Origin: Colius striatus
Taxonomy: Eukaryota > Chordata > Aves > Coliiformes > Coliidae
Assembly (NCBI RefSeq): GCF_028858725.1
Contig: NC_084763.1
Span: forward strand, 52,584,152 to 52,648,151
Length of the DNA: 64,000 nucleotides
Reading direction: 5' to 3'
Part shown: piece after piece, positions 1 to 11,822 of the stretch
How the letters are laid out: every line of letters begins with the position of its first letter
Position numbering within the stretch: the first letter of the stretch is position 1
Notes under the pieces: generated by a model
What the model saw: only the letters and a program-made list of their open reading frames with translations
Database searches by the model: none
Told to the model about the DNA's origin: nothing
Translations under genes and position numbers: made by a program

Positions 1-3000
1 TGATTCTGTAACAACAGATAGCCCTGCTCTTCATAGTCATGGGAGGTAAAATAGAGGATGTATTAACTGCACTGAGTAGTCATTAAACTGAGAAGGCTTA
101 GGTATACAGTGTCAGGTCAGACAACTCTGCCAGCTTTTAAACTTAAATTGCAAGTTTTGAGTAATTATCAAGACAAATTCTAGCAGCTCTACTGGTCCTT
201 TCATGGAGTGCTTCTTTCAACCACTTCCATTTTCCATGGAAATGCATCTGGGTTTTCTTTTTTCACAAGTAGCTGTGATAGTTACCTTAGTTTCTGTTGT
301 TCTTATGTTTATTTTCCCCTGACTTTCAGTATAAAGACTTAATTATATTTTTTAATAAATAGCACCTGCTAGACATTGCAGGTGAACTCTTCACTGTCAT
401 CCCATTTACCACATGTATTTGCATTGTAAATCCAGAATTCTTACCCTGATGTACAAGGCATCTGGAACAATCCATGGCAAGAAAATATTTCATTTCTGGT
501 TATAATCCTTGTTGAATAGTACATACATGTTGAGTAGTATAATTTTGTGAGGCTTTTCCTTAGCCCAATCATTCAAGCTTTAACTGAAATAGAATGTTAC
601 TAGCCCTATGGCTGCATGACTAGTCTTTTTTCTGTATTGAGGTTTTATGATGGTATCTGTAGTGTGTATCTCTGTATAGGACGTCATAGTAAGATAGGTC
701 TTTACCTGAGTATATGATCGGAAACACCCAGAGCGGTAGTGAAACTTTAATGCATTTGATCAAGTTTGGTTAGATTTGGTGGCTCTCCCATTCCAGACAG
801 CTTGGAATACACCATGTTGCTTGGGTAGCTTTTTATGCTGTTCCATGAAACTGAAGGATCACAGGATCATTTAGTATAATGTGTTTATTTCAGACCCTTA
901 CAGTCAAAACTCAATAAAATATGCTGATTCTCATTACTTGGTTGAAATGTACTAGTGATGCACTTCAGCTTTTAGTGTCTTGTTATGCATGATACAGTAT
1001 TCATGAGAAAACCTTGAGATACCTTCTGTTCTTAATGGTTTGGTCACACAATTTTCATGTTATGTAGTTGTATCTTAATTTCAGTATGGATTGCTCTAGA
1101 TTTAGCATTCCATTTTTCATTATTAACTTTTTTTCTATGCTTCGAAAAGAGAAGCTTTATTTCTTTTCAGATTTTCCTTATGTAAAGCATTTCTTTAGTC
1201 CTTCATTTCTGTAGCTCTTCTGTATGCTATTTAGTTTTCCAGTGTAAGCAAGGTATTAGACCCTGAGTTTGTATACAGTGTTCTAACACTTGTCATCTTC
1301 TGACTACAAAATCATGTTTCTTCTATTATTGCTGTTCTGTCTAGAGAATCACAGTTTATTTTACTTTTTATTGCTCTGACAGCCTGTTTCAGATCTCTTG
1401 TCCACCATAACTATTAATTCTTACATCAAAGGTTCCTTGTACACAGTCCCTCCTAAGTATAGATATGGCATAAGGTCTTTAACTGTGCAGTTTTCAAAAA
1501 TGCTTTTGATTTGATTGATACACTTCTTCCCATACTTTCCTCTTCACTGTGAATTATTTTGACCAAATTGATGTAACCTAGCACTGTACTGCAGGTGACT
1601 TTACTTCTAAATAATTAACAAATATCTGTAATAATGTGTTGCATATTAATCCCTGCCAAAATGCAGTGTTTGCATGCCTTGCTCAGTAGTGATTTGCTGC
1701 CAGGCAAGTTCTGAGAAAATTAATTCATATCATGCATGCTTTTTTGTTCCATGTGAATGTTCTGGTCACTTAATTGTTACCTCTGAAGCCTAATTATGGC
1801 AAACTAAGTATCATACATTTCACTAATTGTTTTGGCAGACCTGCTGAAATGATTTTGAATGTGCGAGCTTCTGTGCTTTTTCCAGTTGTTTCAACTAGGC
1901 TATATCACACCTCTCCCTACAAAACTTCCTTCAGGATTCATGGAAAACATTCCACTAACATACAGTATTATGAATCTCATTGGAAGGAGGCATGCATGTT
2001 TCATTATCTGTTTGTTGAAAGGTAAATTACATCTCAAGTATTGGAGGCTTATTTCTAACCCTTTCATATTATGAGTATGAAGCGTTTTGGGTGAATTGGA
2101 AGTTTTGTGAAGGGTAGAAACTCGGAGAAAAAGGTGAAAGACATAAAAATCTACAGCTTATGAGAAGTTTTTCATAGCTGAGGGTGCATTCATTGCTGTT
2201 TTCAGTTGGTTTGCTCAAAAATAAACTAGCCTCTAGGTCTCAGTTCAGCAGAATACTATATGAATACTGGTCATGTATTCATATAATCTCATTGTAAAGA
2301 AATGTATATGTGTTTAAACCTATGAGTGTTTACCCCATATTTGCATTGATGTTGAATATAGTTTGCTCATTTTTTTCAATAGACTATCAAAACCTTAGTA
2401 CATTTTTTTCCTCAGGCTTCTGTGTCTGTTGTATTCTAATTGTTTTGCCGTATGTGCAAGTGAGATTTTTTTTGTCATATTTTAAACACATTTTAATACA
2501 TAGGTAAGTGAACAATGTGGAAAAGGAGATCTCAGTGGAATATTCTACTGACTTGCCATAAAGATGTTCTGGCTGTGGTCATATTTCTTACTTGTCAATG
2601 CATAAGAGACCAGTCAGTCTGTTCATTTTTTCTCTATGATTTTCAAGACATCACTGTCCTTTTTTACCATTTTTTCCTGTTCATGCTAAAGTTAAAACTG
2701 GAAAGCTTTGCAAAGAGAGGAAGTTCCACCTTTGTGTCGTACTTCCTTTGCAGAAGTTCAATGCATGATTTTGATTTGTTTCTTTCTATGTGAAGCAGTG
2801 ATTTTTTTTGTTTATGTGTGAAAAAAGGCTCAGAATTCTTTACATCAACTAGTAGGTAAAATCAGTATATGCTTTTCTGAAAACTTTAAAATCACAGCTC
2901 TGATACTTATTGTTATGGAAAAAGCACCACTTTTATTACATGGCACTTGATCGAAAGTGCTAGCTGATTCCTTATCTTCTAAAAATGACAGCTTATACAT

Positions 3001-3077
3001 CTTAAAGCAAATAACCATTAGCCAGATACTATTAATTCTGCCACTGATAAAATTGATGTAGTAACAAGGTAGAAGGA

Positions 3078-4415
3078 TGTCGTGGTTTGGCCCAGCTAGC
3101 ACAACAGCACCACGACAGTTTCTCGCTCGATGCTCCCATTCACCCCTACCCTCATTAAGATGGTGGAGGACCCAGCGAAATGGGAGTAAAAAGATAAGCA
3201 AGATTGTTGTGGATTGAGACAAGGGCAGGGAGGGCTCACTGCCAATTATGGTTCTGGGCAAAACAGACTCTAGTACTCAACTTAGAGAGGAAAGTAGGAA
3301 AGTTTATTCTACAAGAAACAGAACAGAATAAAAGCAAAAAGGGAGTAGGATGATGAGAAAATTACAGCCAGCACTTTAAGATCTCCCTCCCCCATCCCTC
3401 CTTTCTTCCCGGGCCCAGCTCACTGCTCCCGATATCTCTACCTCCTCCCCCCGCAACAGCTCAGGGGGGCAGGGAGTGGGGGATGTGGTCAGTCTCTCAC
3501 AGATGGGCTTTGCTGCTTCTGTCTTCTCAGATGAGGATGACTCCTGGCATTCTTCCCCTGCTCCAACACGGGGTTCCTCCCCCGGAACACAGTCCTTAAC
3601 AAACTTCTCTGGTGTGGGTTGTTCCCAACAGCTGTGGCTTCTGCCGATAGAGGTTCCCTCACACGGGACAGAGTCCTTGGTGAATATCTCTGACGTGGAT
3701 TCTTCACCGCGGTTGCAGTTTCTGCAGTTGCAAGGTCCCTCTCTCGGGACAAGGCCTCTTCTGGGCCTAAGTTTAATGAGCTGCTTTGTCGTGGGTTCCT
3801 CCCCACAGTTGCAGCTGTGGATATTGGGTCCCTTCCTCGGGACAGGGCCTGCTCCGGCCATAGTGATAAAGGGCCCCTCCTTCGGGACAAGGCCTCCTCT
3901 GGCCAAAATCACTGTCCCTGGCTCAGGGCCTTCAATGAAGTGAATCGCTGCCCCTGGTCCGGGGTCAGCTTTAGCAAAATGAGTCTCTCCCCCTGATGCG
4001 GGCTCATTATCAAAATGAGTCTCTCCCGCTGATGTGGGGTCTTTAAAGAAATGAAAATAAATCTCAGCTTCACCAGTTCTCTCCATAGAATGCAGGGGAG
4101 TCTCTGCTACAGCACACCTCCTCCCTTTCATCACTGACCTTGGAGTCCGCATGGTTGTTTCTCTCACCATTCCTACTCCTTGAACCACCACCAGCCAGAA
4201 GAAGAGAAGAAGGGGCAGAAGCAAGAAAGAAGATGGAGGAAGACACCTCCCCTTCCGGCTTCTTCTTAAAAAGTGATCGTGGAGGCGTCTAATTGGCTCA
4301 GCCCCAGAAGTGAGCCTTTTCTGAGCTGGGGAGAGTTGTGAGCAACTTCTTGCAGGAGCCATCTTTGCAGCCCCTTCCCCCATACCAGAAAAGGCTGTCA
4401 TGTCAAACCATGACA
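3078..4415 (-). mobile_element. Solo LTR of an avian endogenous retrovirus, antisense to DNAJC1
   Basis: Read on the minus strand, the element begins TGTCATGGTTTG and ends CAAACCACGACA, so it has TG...CA ends inside a 12-base imperfect inverted repeat. It is flanked by a perfect 5-base duplication, AAGGA, at 3073-3077 and 4416-4420. The length of 1338 bases, the absence of internal retroviral genes and the intact duplication indicate a solo LTR left by LTR-LTR recombination. The order of blocks matches the copies at 13.3 and 19.8 kb: GC-rich tandem units, a GGGGGAGGAGGTAGAGAT block, a TTTTAAGAT-like block, a poly(A) signal (AATAAA at 3303-3308), then the 'tctgttttgccc' block. A 5-base duplication fits ERVL or ERV1 class; the class is inferred. 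The minus strand is open for 341 codons from ATG (see findings). Confidence 0.88.
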
Positions 4416-4608
4416 AAGGACCAGTGAGGAAGGTCAGAGTATCTGATTATGTGCAAGTAATTAATCAAACTTCAAAAAGCAGATCATGGTACCATAAATG
4501 AGTGAAATGTATAACCAGTACAGGAATAGTATGGGAGGCCTTTAGAAACATAAAGTATGGTACTTTGAGAGTTAGCTAAGTGTTAACTATTAAAGTCTAG
4601 GCACCTCA

Positions 4609-5232
4609 GTAATGGGTACCCTCATGCCAAGGCGGCCAATGGCATCCTGGGGTGTATTAGAAGGGCTGTGGGCAGTAGGTCAAGAGAGGTTCTCCTCCCC
4701 CACTACTCTGCCCTCATGAGACTACATCTGGAATATCGCGTCCCGTTCTGGGCCCCTCAGTTCAAGAAGGACAGGGAGCTGCTGGAGAGTTCAGCACAGG
4801 GCCACAAAGATGATGAAGTGGAGCATCTCCCATATGATGAAGGGCTGAGGGAGCTGGTGCTCTTTAGCTTAGAGAAGACCAAGAGATGACCTCATTAATG
4901 TTTATAAATATGTAAAAGGTGGATGTCAGGAGGATGGATCCAGGTTCTTCTCAATGATGTCCAATGATAGGACAAGGGGCAGTGGGTGCAAGCTGGAAGG
5001 TAAGAGGTTCCAGAGAAACACAAGGAAAAATTTCCTCACTGTGAGGGCGACAGGATGCTGGAACAGGTTGCCCAGATGGGTTGTGGAGTCTCCTTCTCTG
5101 GAGACATTCAAAACCCACCTGGATGAATTCCCAAGTGACCTACTCTAGGTGTTCCTGCTCTGGCAGGAAGGCTGGACTTAGGGACCTCAAAAGATCATCT
5201 TCCAACCCTTATGATTCTGTGATTCTGTGGTA
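4609..5232 (+). mobile_element. CR1 LINE, 5'-truncated, 3' end
   Basis: This sense-strand CR1 3' fragment starts in the end of ORF2 ('gccaatggcatcctggggtg' is the usual CR1 wording) and runs through the 3' UTR to a tail 'attctgtgattctgtg', the family's 8-base terminal repeat. The coding part is broken by stops and frameshifts (for example near 4887). The truncated 5' end and lack of target duplication are typical of CR1. Confidence 0.92.
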
Positions 5233-8064
5233 TGTTAATATGCTGTTCAATGTAGGGGACAAATTAAATCTTTTTTTTTAATCCAAATTGATAAATACAC
5301 AGTCAAATGTAATCTTCTGGTAAAGAGCTTGATAGTTCTAAAGGTGGAAAATACTCTTAGAAAATTAGTATCTTTTCAATATGAATTCAGCAAATGATAA
5401 AACATATTTTCTTCTTCCATAGGAGGACTAGAAAAGTAAAAGTCATTAAGTCATGTAAAATAGTGATCATTTTACATTAAAGCAGTAGATACCAAACCAT
5501 TTCCATGACGCTTATGGTCTTGCATTATCCGCTCGCTTTCTGCCATGACCTGTTTTTTTTTTTCTAGTTAAACTAGAAAAAATACTACACTGCAGTTTGG
5601 CAATTAAAATACATAATGTTCCCAGAAAACAGTAGAGAGTAAGCTATTGATTTACCCTATTGAGCTTGAAGTCAGGCTCTGCTTTCATCAAGACTGTTTC
5701 TCTCTACTACACCAGTAACACTGGGCATAGTTAAGACCTGCTGGATGTTGGTGCCTACAGGGCTTAGTGATCCGATTGGGTCTCTGGTGAACAGCGAACA
5801 GGCTGTCACAAAACTGGGAGGAACCTCTGAAATCTTTCCCTGCATGTTTTTCCTGCATTTCAATTAAGTTTATACACATCAATATTTGAGATGGGAGGAG
5901 AGTTGCATTTTAAAGGATGATTCTTTTGTAGTGGATGGTCACGTAGTCTAAACTTCCCACCATTAGAGGATGACATGGAGTATTACGAGAATACTGTTGT
6001 TTCAAAGCTCAGTCACAGCTGCAGTTGCCTCTGTGGTCAGCATCATCAAATGCCTCTTGCTTTAGGTTGTGGTGGTGGCAGCAGTGCCAGCTTCCTGCCT
6101 GGCTGTCAAACTTTAACAGATGTAGGATTCATCTATCTAGGCATCATCTACTGTTTGGAAAACCTGTTTCTTATTCTCTTCAGGGGAAAGCAGCAGTTGA
6201 GGTCAAATGTGCCTTTTGGGTTGCCAGTTGAATTGCTGATAACAAAAGATAACATGAGAGAAAGATATTTTTTTCCTAGGTATCTGCTGTGAACTTCTGT
6301 TGTTTGGGTGAAATTGTTTCAGTGTTCTCTTGTTTTCTTCATCTCCACCTGAAAGAACAATGCTTGTCTGCCATAAATTGAGACATCATATTTTTTGAGG
6401 TAATGATGTACAGTAACTTCTGAACTTCCCCTGTTTTAAAGTCCTTTATGATACTTTTCAAGCACTTTCATATGCTTTCCAGTTCTAAAAAGTAGCTTTT
6501 GAAAATGCTGTGGTGAAACCATTCTCAATGGTTTATTGGGAGCCCATGTCAAAGCTACCGTGACTTCAGTTCTATGTATTTTAATTCAATGTGACAGCCA
6601 TTGTGGTGTGCAAGGGATACTCTGAAGTCCTTCATCTTTATATACGCATGAGAGACAGTAGAGAGAAGTTTTTCAATTCTGGTTGAGTGAGTGCCAATTT
6701 GAGGTTGTACAGATATCTTCTCTAGATGAGATCTCTTGTTCCTTTGATAGCAAACAGCAGGATATCTAATCTATGTTAGGTCTTCCTCCATCACTTTTAA
6801 CTGCCTGAAGAAAGCCTAGATGTTGTCTTTAATACCTCGTTTTAAAGTGGGGTGCAGTATCTTCTGGAAATAGTTACAGAATTCCTTCTAAAACTACAGA
6901 GGGAGCCTAGATGGCCTATTTGCAGGCTGGGCTCTGCATTTTTAAATGTACATTAGATGCATTCAGACTTTTAAAATTATTTGCATGTTTTGAGAGGGGA
7001 AATTGGCAAATGTAGCTAATGTGGCTCCAGATGCAGGAAAATCCAACTCTCTTGCTATGTTTGCACTTTGAAGTAATTCCAAGTGAACAAATGCAGTGTG
7101 ATTGATTATTCTGCAGGACTGAAGTACAGTAGTAGAAATTGTCATGTAAGATAACATCCTAGATGGGGTTTTTTTTGCCAGTATATGTGTTTGCAGGAAA
7201 TAGCTGATGAAGCCATTGTTACTTATTCTTGCAAACCTTCACTCCAGAAGCTATTACATATGGCAACTTCATTATCTTTATTATCTTTAATAACTTCTGA
7301 ACAATGAGAGACATACCAGTTAACATTTGGGGTTTTGTGTGTAATTTCATTATATTTACTATGCATTTCTATTAGAAGTACAAGTTTTTACTTGTTATTT
7401 CATTTATTAAGACACAATTACTGCCAAAATTAAAGATTTTTCACAAAAAACGAGTCTCTGAAAAATGTACATGCAAAAGTTTGAAAGACCAGTAGTCATT
7501 CAGTTAGCTTTCAACATCTGTATAAATTTGCTGTTCTTTTTGGCCTTCTGAAATGTGCCATGGACAATCTCGCTCCATTTATTGTTTCCTTAAATATTTG
7601 GTTCCTAGGAGTTTGTCTAGCCTGTAGGGGCTTTTCACTCTGCTGTTCCTCCATATACACTGTTAGGAAAAGGAATTGCGCATCAGGGTTTTTAGGGAAT
7701 AGTCCTTCTGTGTCTTTAGGACGTGTTTTAAGAAAGTTGTCATGAAAAACAGACATTTGTCTTCTGATGCTCAGAAAACTATTAGGGCATGATTGCAAAG
7801 GCAGATAGGCTGATCTAATGGCCCACTGCTGCTAAGAAGTGTGGATCTCCTTTTCCTTGCCCAACACCTTTAAACAACTTGGATTTTTTTTGTTCTTGCT
7901 TGAGTGTAAAGGAATAATTTTCTACTAAATTAGTGCATTGGTTTGCTGAGTGACTGGATGACTATGGAAGCACAAACAGAAGAGAGAGAAGCACATCAGC
8001 ACTCAGCATAGAGTGTAAAAGTGGATGCAGATTAGAACTTTCCTCTTTTGGCTGCAGACAGAAA

Positions 8065-8120
8065 TTAGATGAGCTCTTTCAGTTTAGCTGATCAGCTAAA
8101 GTTAGATCAGCTCTTTCAGT
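8065..8120. repeat. 18-base perfect palindrome flanked by 19-base direct repeats
   Basis: TTTAGCTGATCAGCTAAA at 8083-8100 is its own reverse complement. It lies between 'ttagatgagctctttcagt' (8065-8083) and 'ttagatcagctctttcagt' (8102-8120), which differ at one base and are 37 bases apart. This looks like a local tandem duplication that changed afterwards. No known element is recognised. Confidence 0.75.
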
Positions 8121-8980
8121 GTCTTTAGGAGCATCCAATTATTGTGAATACAGCATATTTTTAAAACAATGAGGGGAAACCAAAGAGCCCCACTTGGCAC
8201 ACCTGAGGTTTCTGGATGCTTTCTGAATGTTCAGACGTCTTTTTCTGATCATTATCCTCCTGTCTTTCCTAAAGTTCTGTCAATTTTCAATCAATGTTAA
8301 ATCTTTCTGTAGCAATCATCTTCTATAGTAGGTGTGTTTTCAGTTGCTGGGGTTTTTGTCGCTCTTTTCTGATCCCTAAGTTTGTTGCTCTCATTTAATA
8401 CCATTTGGAAGACTGAGCACAAAATGGTGATTAGTTTGAGAAACTAGGTCCAACATTTAAATCTTGCTCAATGTTTAAGTGCTAGAACAGAGCTATTTGT
8501 AGTTACAGAAGTCTGAGAGCAGAAAAGCTATCTATTCACTCGAGCTTTTGCTCAGCACAGCTGACCATGAAGTAATATAACATTGTCTAAAACTCACCTT
8601 TCTACCTTTGCCAGTTTCTTTGAAGCCAGATGGACGTGAGAAGGCTTTTAACTGCTTCCTATGCTTCTGCCTGTACTAACCTCAATTGCCAGGTGATGTA
8701 GCAGTAGCGAGCTAACTGATTTTTGAGGGGCTTCACACTTGGTCCTTTAAGGCATAGTTCAGATAGAAGAGAGGCTGAGTGGGTGCACTGATATCTACTT
8801 TTCATGAAAAACTATTATGTAAACCTCTGAATTCTCTTTTTGAGAAAGAAATTAAAGCCACTTCCTTGGTGGAAATTTTAATACTAGCAGTAAGAGTTGA
8901 GGAGCTAAGCCTGCTTCTGAATTATGCTTCTCTGTGGTATTGGTAGCAATACTTTTTCTTCTTTTTTTTCTTTTGTATAG

Positions 8981-9147
8981 AGGAGAAGAAAACAAAAGTC
9001 AAGAAATCAAAATCAGAATTCCCTGTATACACAGTTGTGGAGTCAAGTGCATATATACCATCATATGATCATGGAGCTTCAATTGAAGAGATTGAAGAAC
9101 AGATGGATGATTGGTTGGAAGGCAGGAACAGAGCACAAAAAAAGAAG
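8981..9147 (+). CDS. DNAJC1: DNAJC1 coding exon: linker before SANT1
   Basis: This 167-base exon has a strong pyrimidine-rich acceptor (ending ttttgtatag) and a donor gtatgt. It enters with two bases of a split codon and ends in phase 0. It encodes 55 residues: a lysine-rich start (EKKTKVKKSKSEF), then VYTVVESSAYIPSYDHG, and an acidic helix with IEEIEEQMDDWLEGRNR. This is the cytosolic segment between the membrane region and the first SANT domain; the DHG...IEEIEEQMDDWLE part is strongly conserved in DNAJC1. Splicing to the next exon joins ...KKK to APEW without a gap. Confidence 0.95.
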
Positions 9148-9977
9148 GTATGTTCCAAATCTTCCCATTTCTTACATACTTTAAATGTTGATTCATTTGC
9201 TTCTTAAGAAAATGCAATATTATATGTTTACTACCACCACACTATTTGTATAGTGTTGAAATCTATAGAAATATTAATTGTTAGGCAGAGACATAATGGA
9301 AAATATTATATTGATGTTCAGTGTAATTTGTGTAATGATACTGGAAATGTTGGTATAATAGGATGTCATTGATTAAAATATATGAAAGCTCTCTATGGTT
9401 TCTAATATAAATAGTATTCTTGTTCACTAGAAATTAGTAGAACATAATGCTGTCAAGTTATATGACGTTTGATTCTTGCTCTTAATTGTGGTTAATAACG
9501 TGTTGCTTGCTAGAATAGATTCTTCTCTATTTAAAAAAAAACAGAAGCACGGGGAAAAGAAAGAAGAAACCTTCACTTCTTAATATTCAGGTGTAGTATC
9601 TCATGATTATGTAATGGCTTATGTGTTTTGTGCGTTTCATCTGGCATGGAAAAGTCCTAACAATTCGACTTAGGCCTATTGTTAAGATTCTTTCTACTTA
9701 TAAGTAAGTGGCAGTTAGTGTAATGATCTTCTGGTAAATTGTATTAAAAACATCCTGGTTTGAAAGTTTATAGTTTTCATCTTAGAACTGAGATACACAG
9801 GTGACAGAAGAAATGTTATAAATTGATCTCCTGAATTGAACATCTGCCTTGCTGGGAAGACTTGAGATGAGAAGACTGGTGTGTTTGGGACCGGCGTTAG
9901 GGCAACTCGACTTCAGCATTAAAATAGTGAAAGAAGTTCCTGCTGTCATTAGTTTGATTCTTCTGAGCTGTGTGTTT

Positions 9978-10087
9978 CATAGAATCATAGAATGGTAGGG
10001 GTTGGAAGGGACCTTTAGAGACCATCTAGTCCAACCCCCCTGCAGAAGCAGGTTCACCTAGATCAGGTCACATAGGAACATGTCCAG
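9978..10087 (-). mobile_element. CR1 3' end fragment, antisense
   Basis: The sequence reads 'tcatagaatcatagaatgg...ggttggaagggacctttagagaccatctagtccaa...', the reverse complement of the usual CR1 3' end. About 110 bases remain before similarity is lost after 'tgtccag'. Confidence 0.92.
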
Positions 10088-11154
10088 TATTTGCTTACAC
10101 ATTAGTTGTTTTCAGGCCTGTGGAAAATACTCCCTCCCATTTTTAGCCAGATTTAATTTTTTTAAAAACTAAAATAATTTGAATTTTGCATAACCTCTTT
10201 AATCATCAGCTGCTTCTGGATTCTTCAGCTTCTTGACTTCCCAGTTGTCAATTTTTTCTTGCTGTTACTTTTGTCTTTTTGTAGTATTTACTGCATCTAT
10301 ATTGTTTACCTTTATATTTCTGTAACAAATCTGTTATGCAGATATGCTTAGCTTTTGACTTCTGTCCAAGGGATTTATATTCTAAAGCATTTTGGGAAAG
10401 TAAGGTACTTAATTCTCTAGATGAGTTGCCTGGGAGCAGAAAGAGAGTATCTACAGTTGTTGCTTTGTTTATCTTAACTGAAGAAGTGCCTGTGGATTGG
10501 ATTTCTGTTAGTTGCATCTCACTGAACCAACTTTGCTTACCATATTGTGTGGGTCAATGATTAAAGATGTATGTTTGTTTATAGTAATTTGGGCTATTGC
10601 GTGCTTGGCTATCCGGATCCCTAAGTTCACCTTCCCCTCTGATGGACATTGTGCCTTTCTTTGGATTTCCATGCAAATTAAGGAACTAAGACTGGGCCTG
10701 TTCCATCTCTAATTTTTACCTCTTGCACAGAGTACATAGAAGTTGTGTCTTCAGAGACACTGTTAAGGAAACAAGTTGTAAGTACATCCTTTCAGAAACA
10801 GGAGTTGCAGAAATTAAAATATATCAAAGAACTGTTATTAAAAGATTAGTAACTTAGATTTCTATGCTTATACCTGGAGGGTTAAGTATTACATTTCATC
10901 ACTTCAATCAATGAGTTTATTTTATGAACAGACTGTTGCAAATGACGTTAACATTTTAGGGACTAGCAGGCAATATGCAGGTCTGGATAAAGTGCCTGGC
11001 CTGAGCAAACTATGATGAGATGTGCTTCCTTTCCTTGGCAGCTGATATGTTACCATAATGTAACATTGACATTTAATACAGTAGTGGAGAGAAATAGATT
11101 TGTAAATGGTACCAAGAAGTGGAGAGTATATGTTACTGACTCAATAGTAATTGA

Positions 11155-11510
11155 ACAGAAGAAAAGGATAAATGGGGATCTCTTTAATATTTACAAATAT
11201 CTAAATGGTGGATGTCAGGAGGTTGGGGCATCACTTTTTTCTGTTGTATCTAGTGACAGGACAAGAGGTAATGGGATGAAGCTGGAACACAAAAAGTTGC
11301 ATTTAAACATAAGAACAAACCATTTCACTGTTGAGGTGAGGGAGCCCTGGCACAGGCTGCCCAGGGAGGGTGTGGGGTCTCCTTCCTTGGAGATCTTCAA
11401 GACCTGCCTGGACACGTTCCTATGCAACCTGATCTAGGTGAACCTAGGAGGGTTGGACTAGATGATCTCTAAAGGTCTCTTCCAACTCCTACCATTCTAT
11501 GATCCTATGA
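11155..11510 (+). mobile_element. CR1 3' end fragment, sense
   Basis: This CR1 3' region runs from about 'gaagaaaaggataaatgggg' through 'ggtggatgtcaggaggttgg' and 'cacaggctgcccagggaggg' to the tail 'ccattctatgatcctatgat'. The tail is intact. The 5' end is not sharp. Confidence 0.9.
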
Positions 11511-11759
11511 TAAATGTTGATGTAAAGAAACAGATCAAGAGGAGTTGGGCAGAGAGGCTGGAATTAAGATTAATCATGATCTGGAGATAATTTTGGAAGA
11601 AAATGAAAAATTTGCTTCAGTGTTTATTGAAGGTGATCATAACAGTAAAGGTTAATGAAAATTGCTTGGAAGTGAGAATTACCAACTCTAATAGGGAGGT
11701 AAAGTTTTAATCTCAAATTTAGAAATCTTTGTAGACTAGTCCTTACCCCAGAATTAATT

Positions 11760-11822
11760 TCACAAAATCACAGAACCACACAATGGTAGGAGTTGTAAGG
11801 GACCATTAGAGATCTTTTAGTA
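11760..11822 (-). mobile_element. Short decayed CR1 3' end, antisense
   Basis: The sequence 'aaatcacagaaccacacaatggtaggagttgtaagggaccattagagat' is a diverged reverse complement of a CR1 tail. Only about 60 bases are recognisable. Confidence 0.75.

Larger units (their letters stand above)
1..8980 (+). other. DNAJC1: DNAJC1 intron (left part cut by window edge)
   Basis: This is intronic sequence before the first visible DNAJC1 exon. It is AT-rich and holds an antisense solo LTR (3078-4415), a sense CR1 3' end (4609-5232) and a short palindrome between direct repeats (8065-8120). I looked for the preceding exon, expected to encode the basic and acidic stretch after the membrane region, and did not find it. 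Apart from the listed repeats I see no gene here; the open frames are short and without recognisable motifs. The acceptor at the right end has a long pyrimidine tract. Confidence 0.8.

Noticed and set aside
4668..5148. 73- and 64-codon frames as small genes
   Set aside because: They are remnants of the CR1 ORF2 end and 3' UTR.
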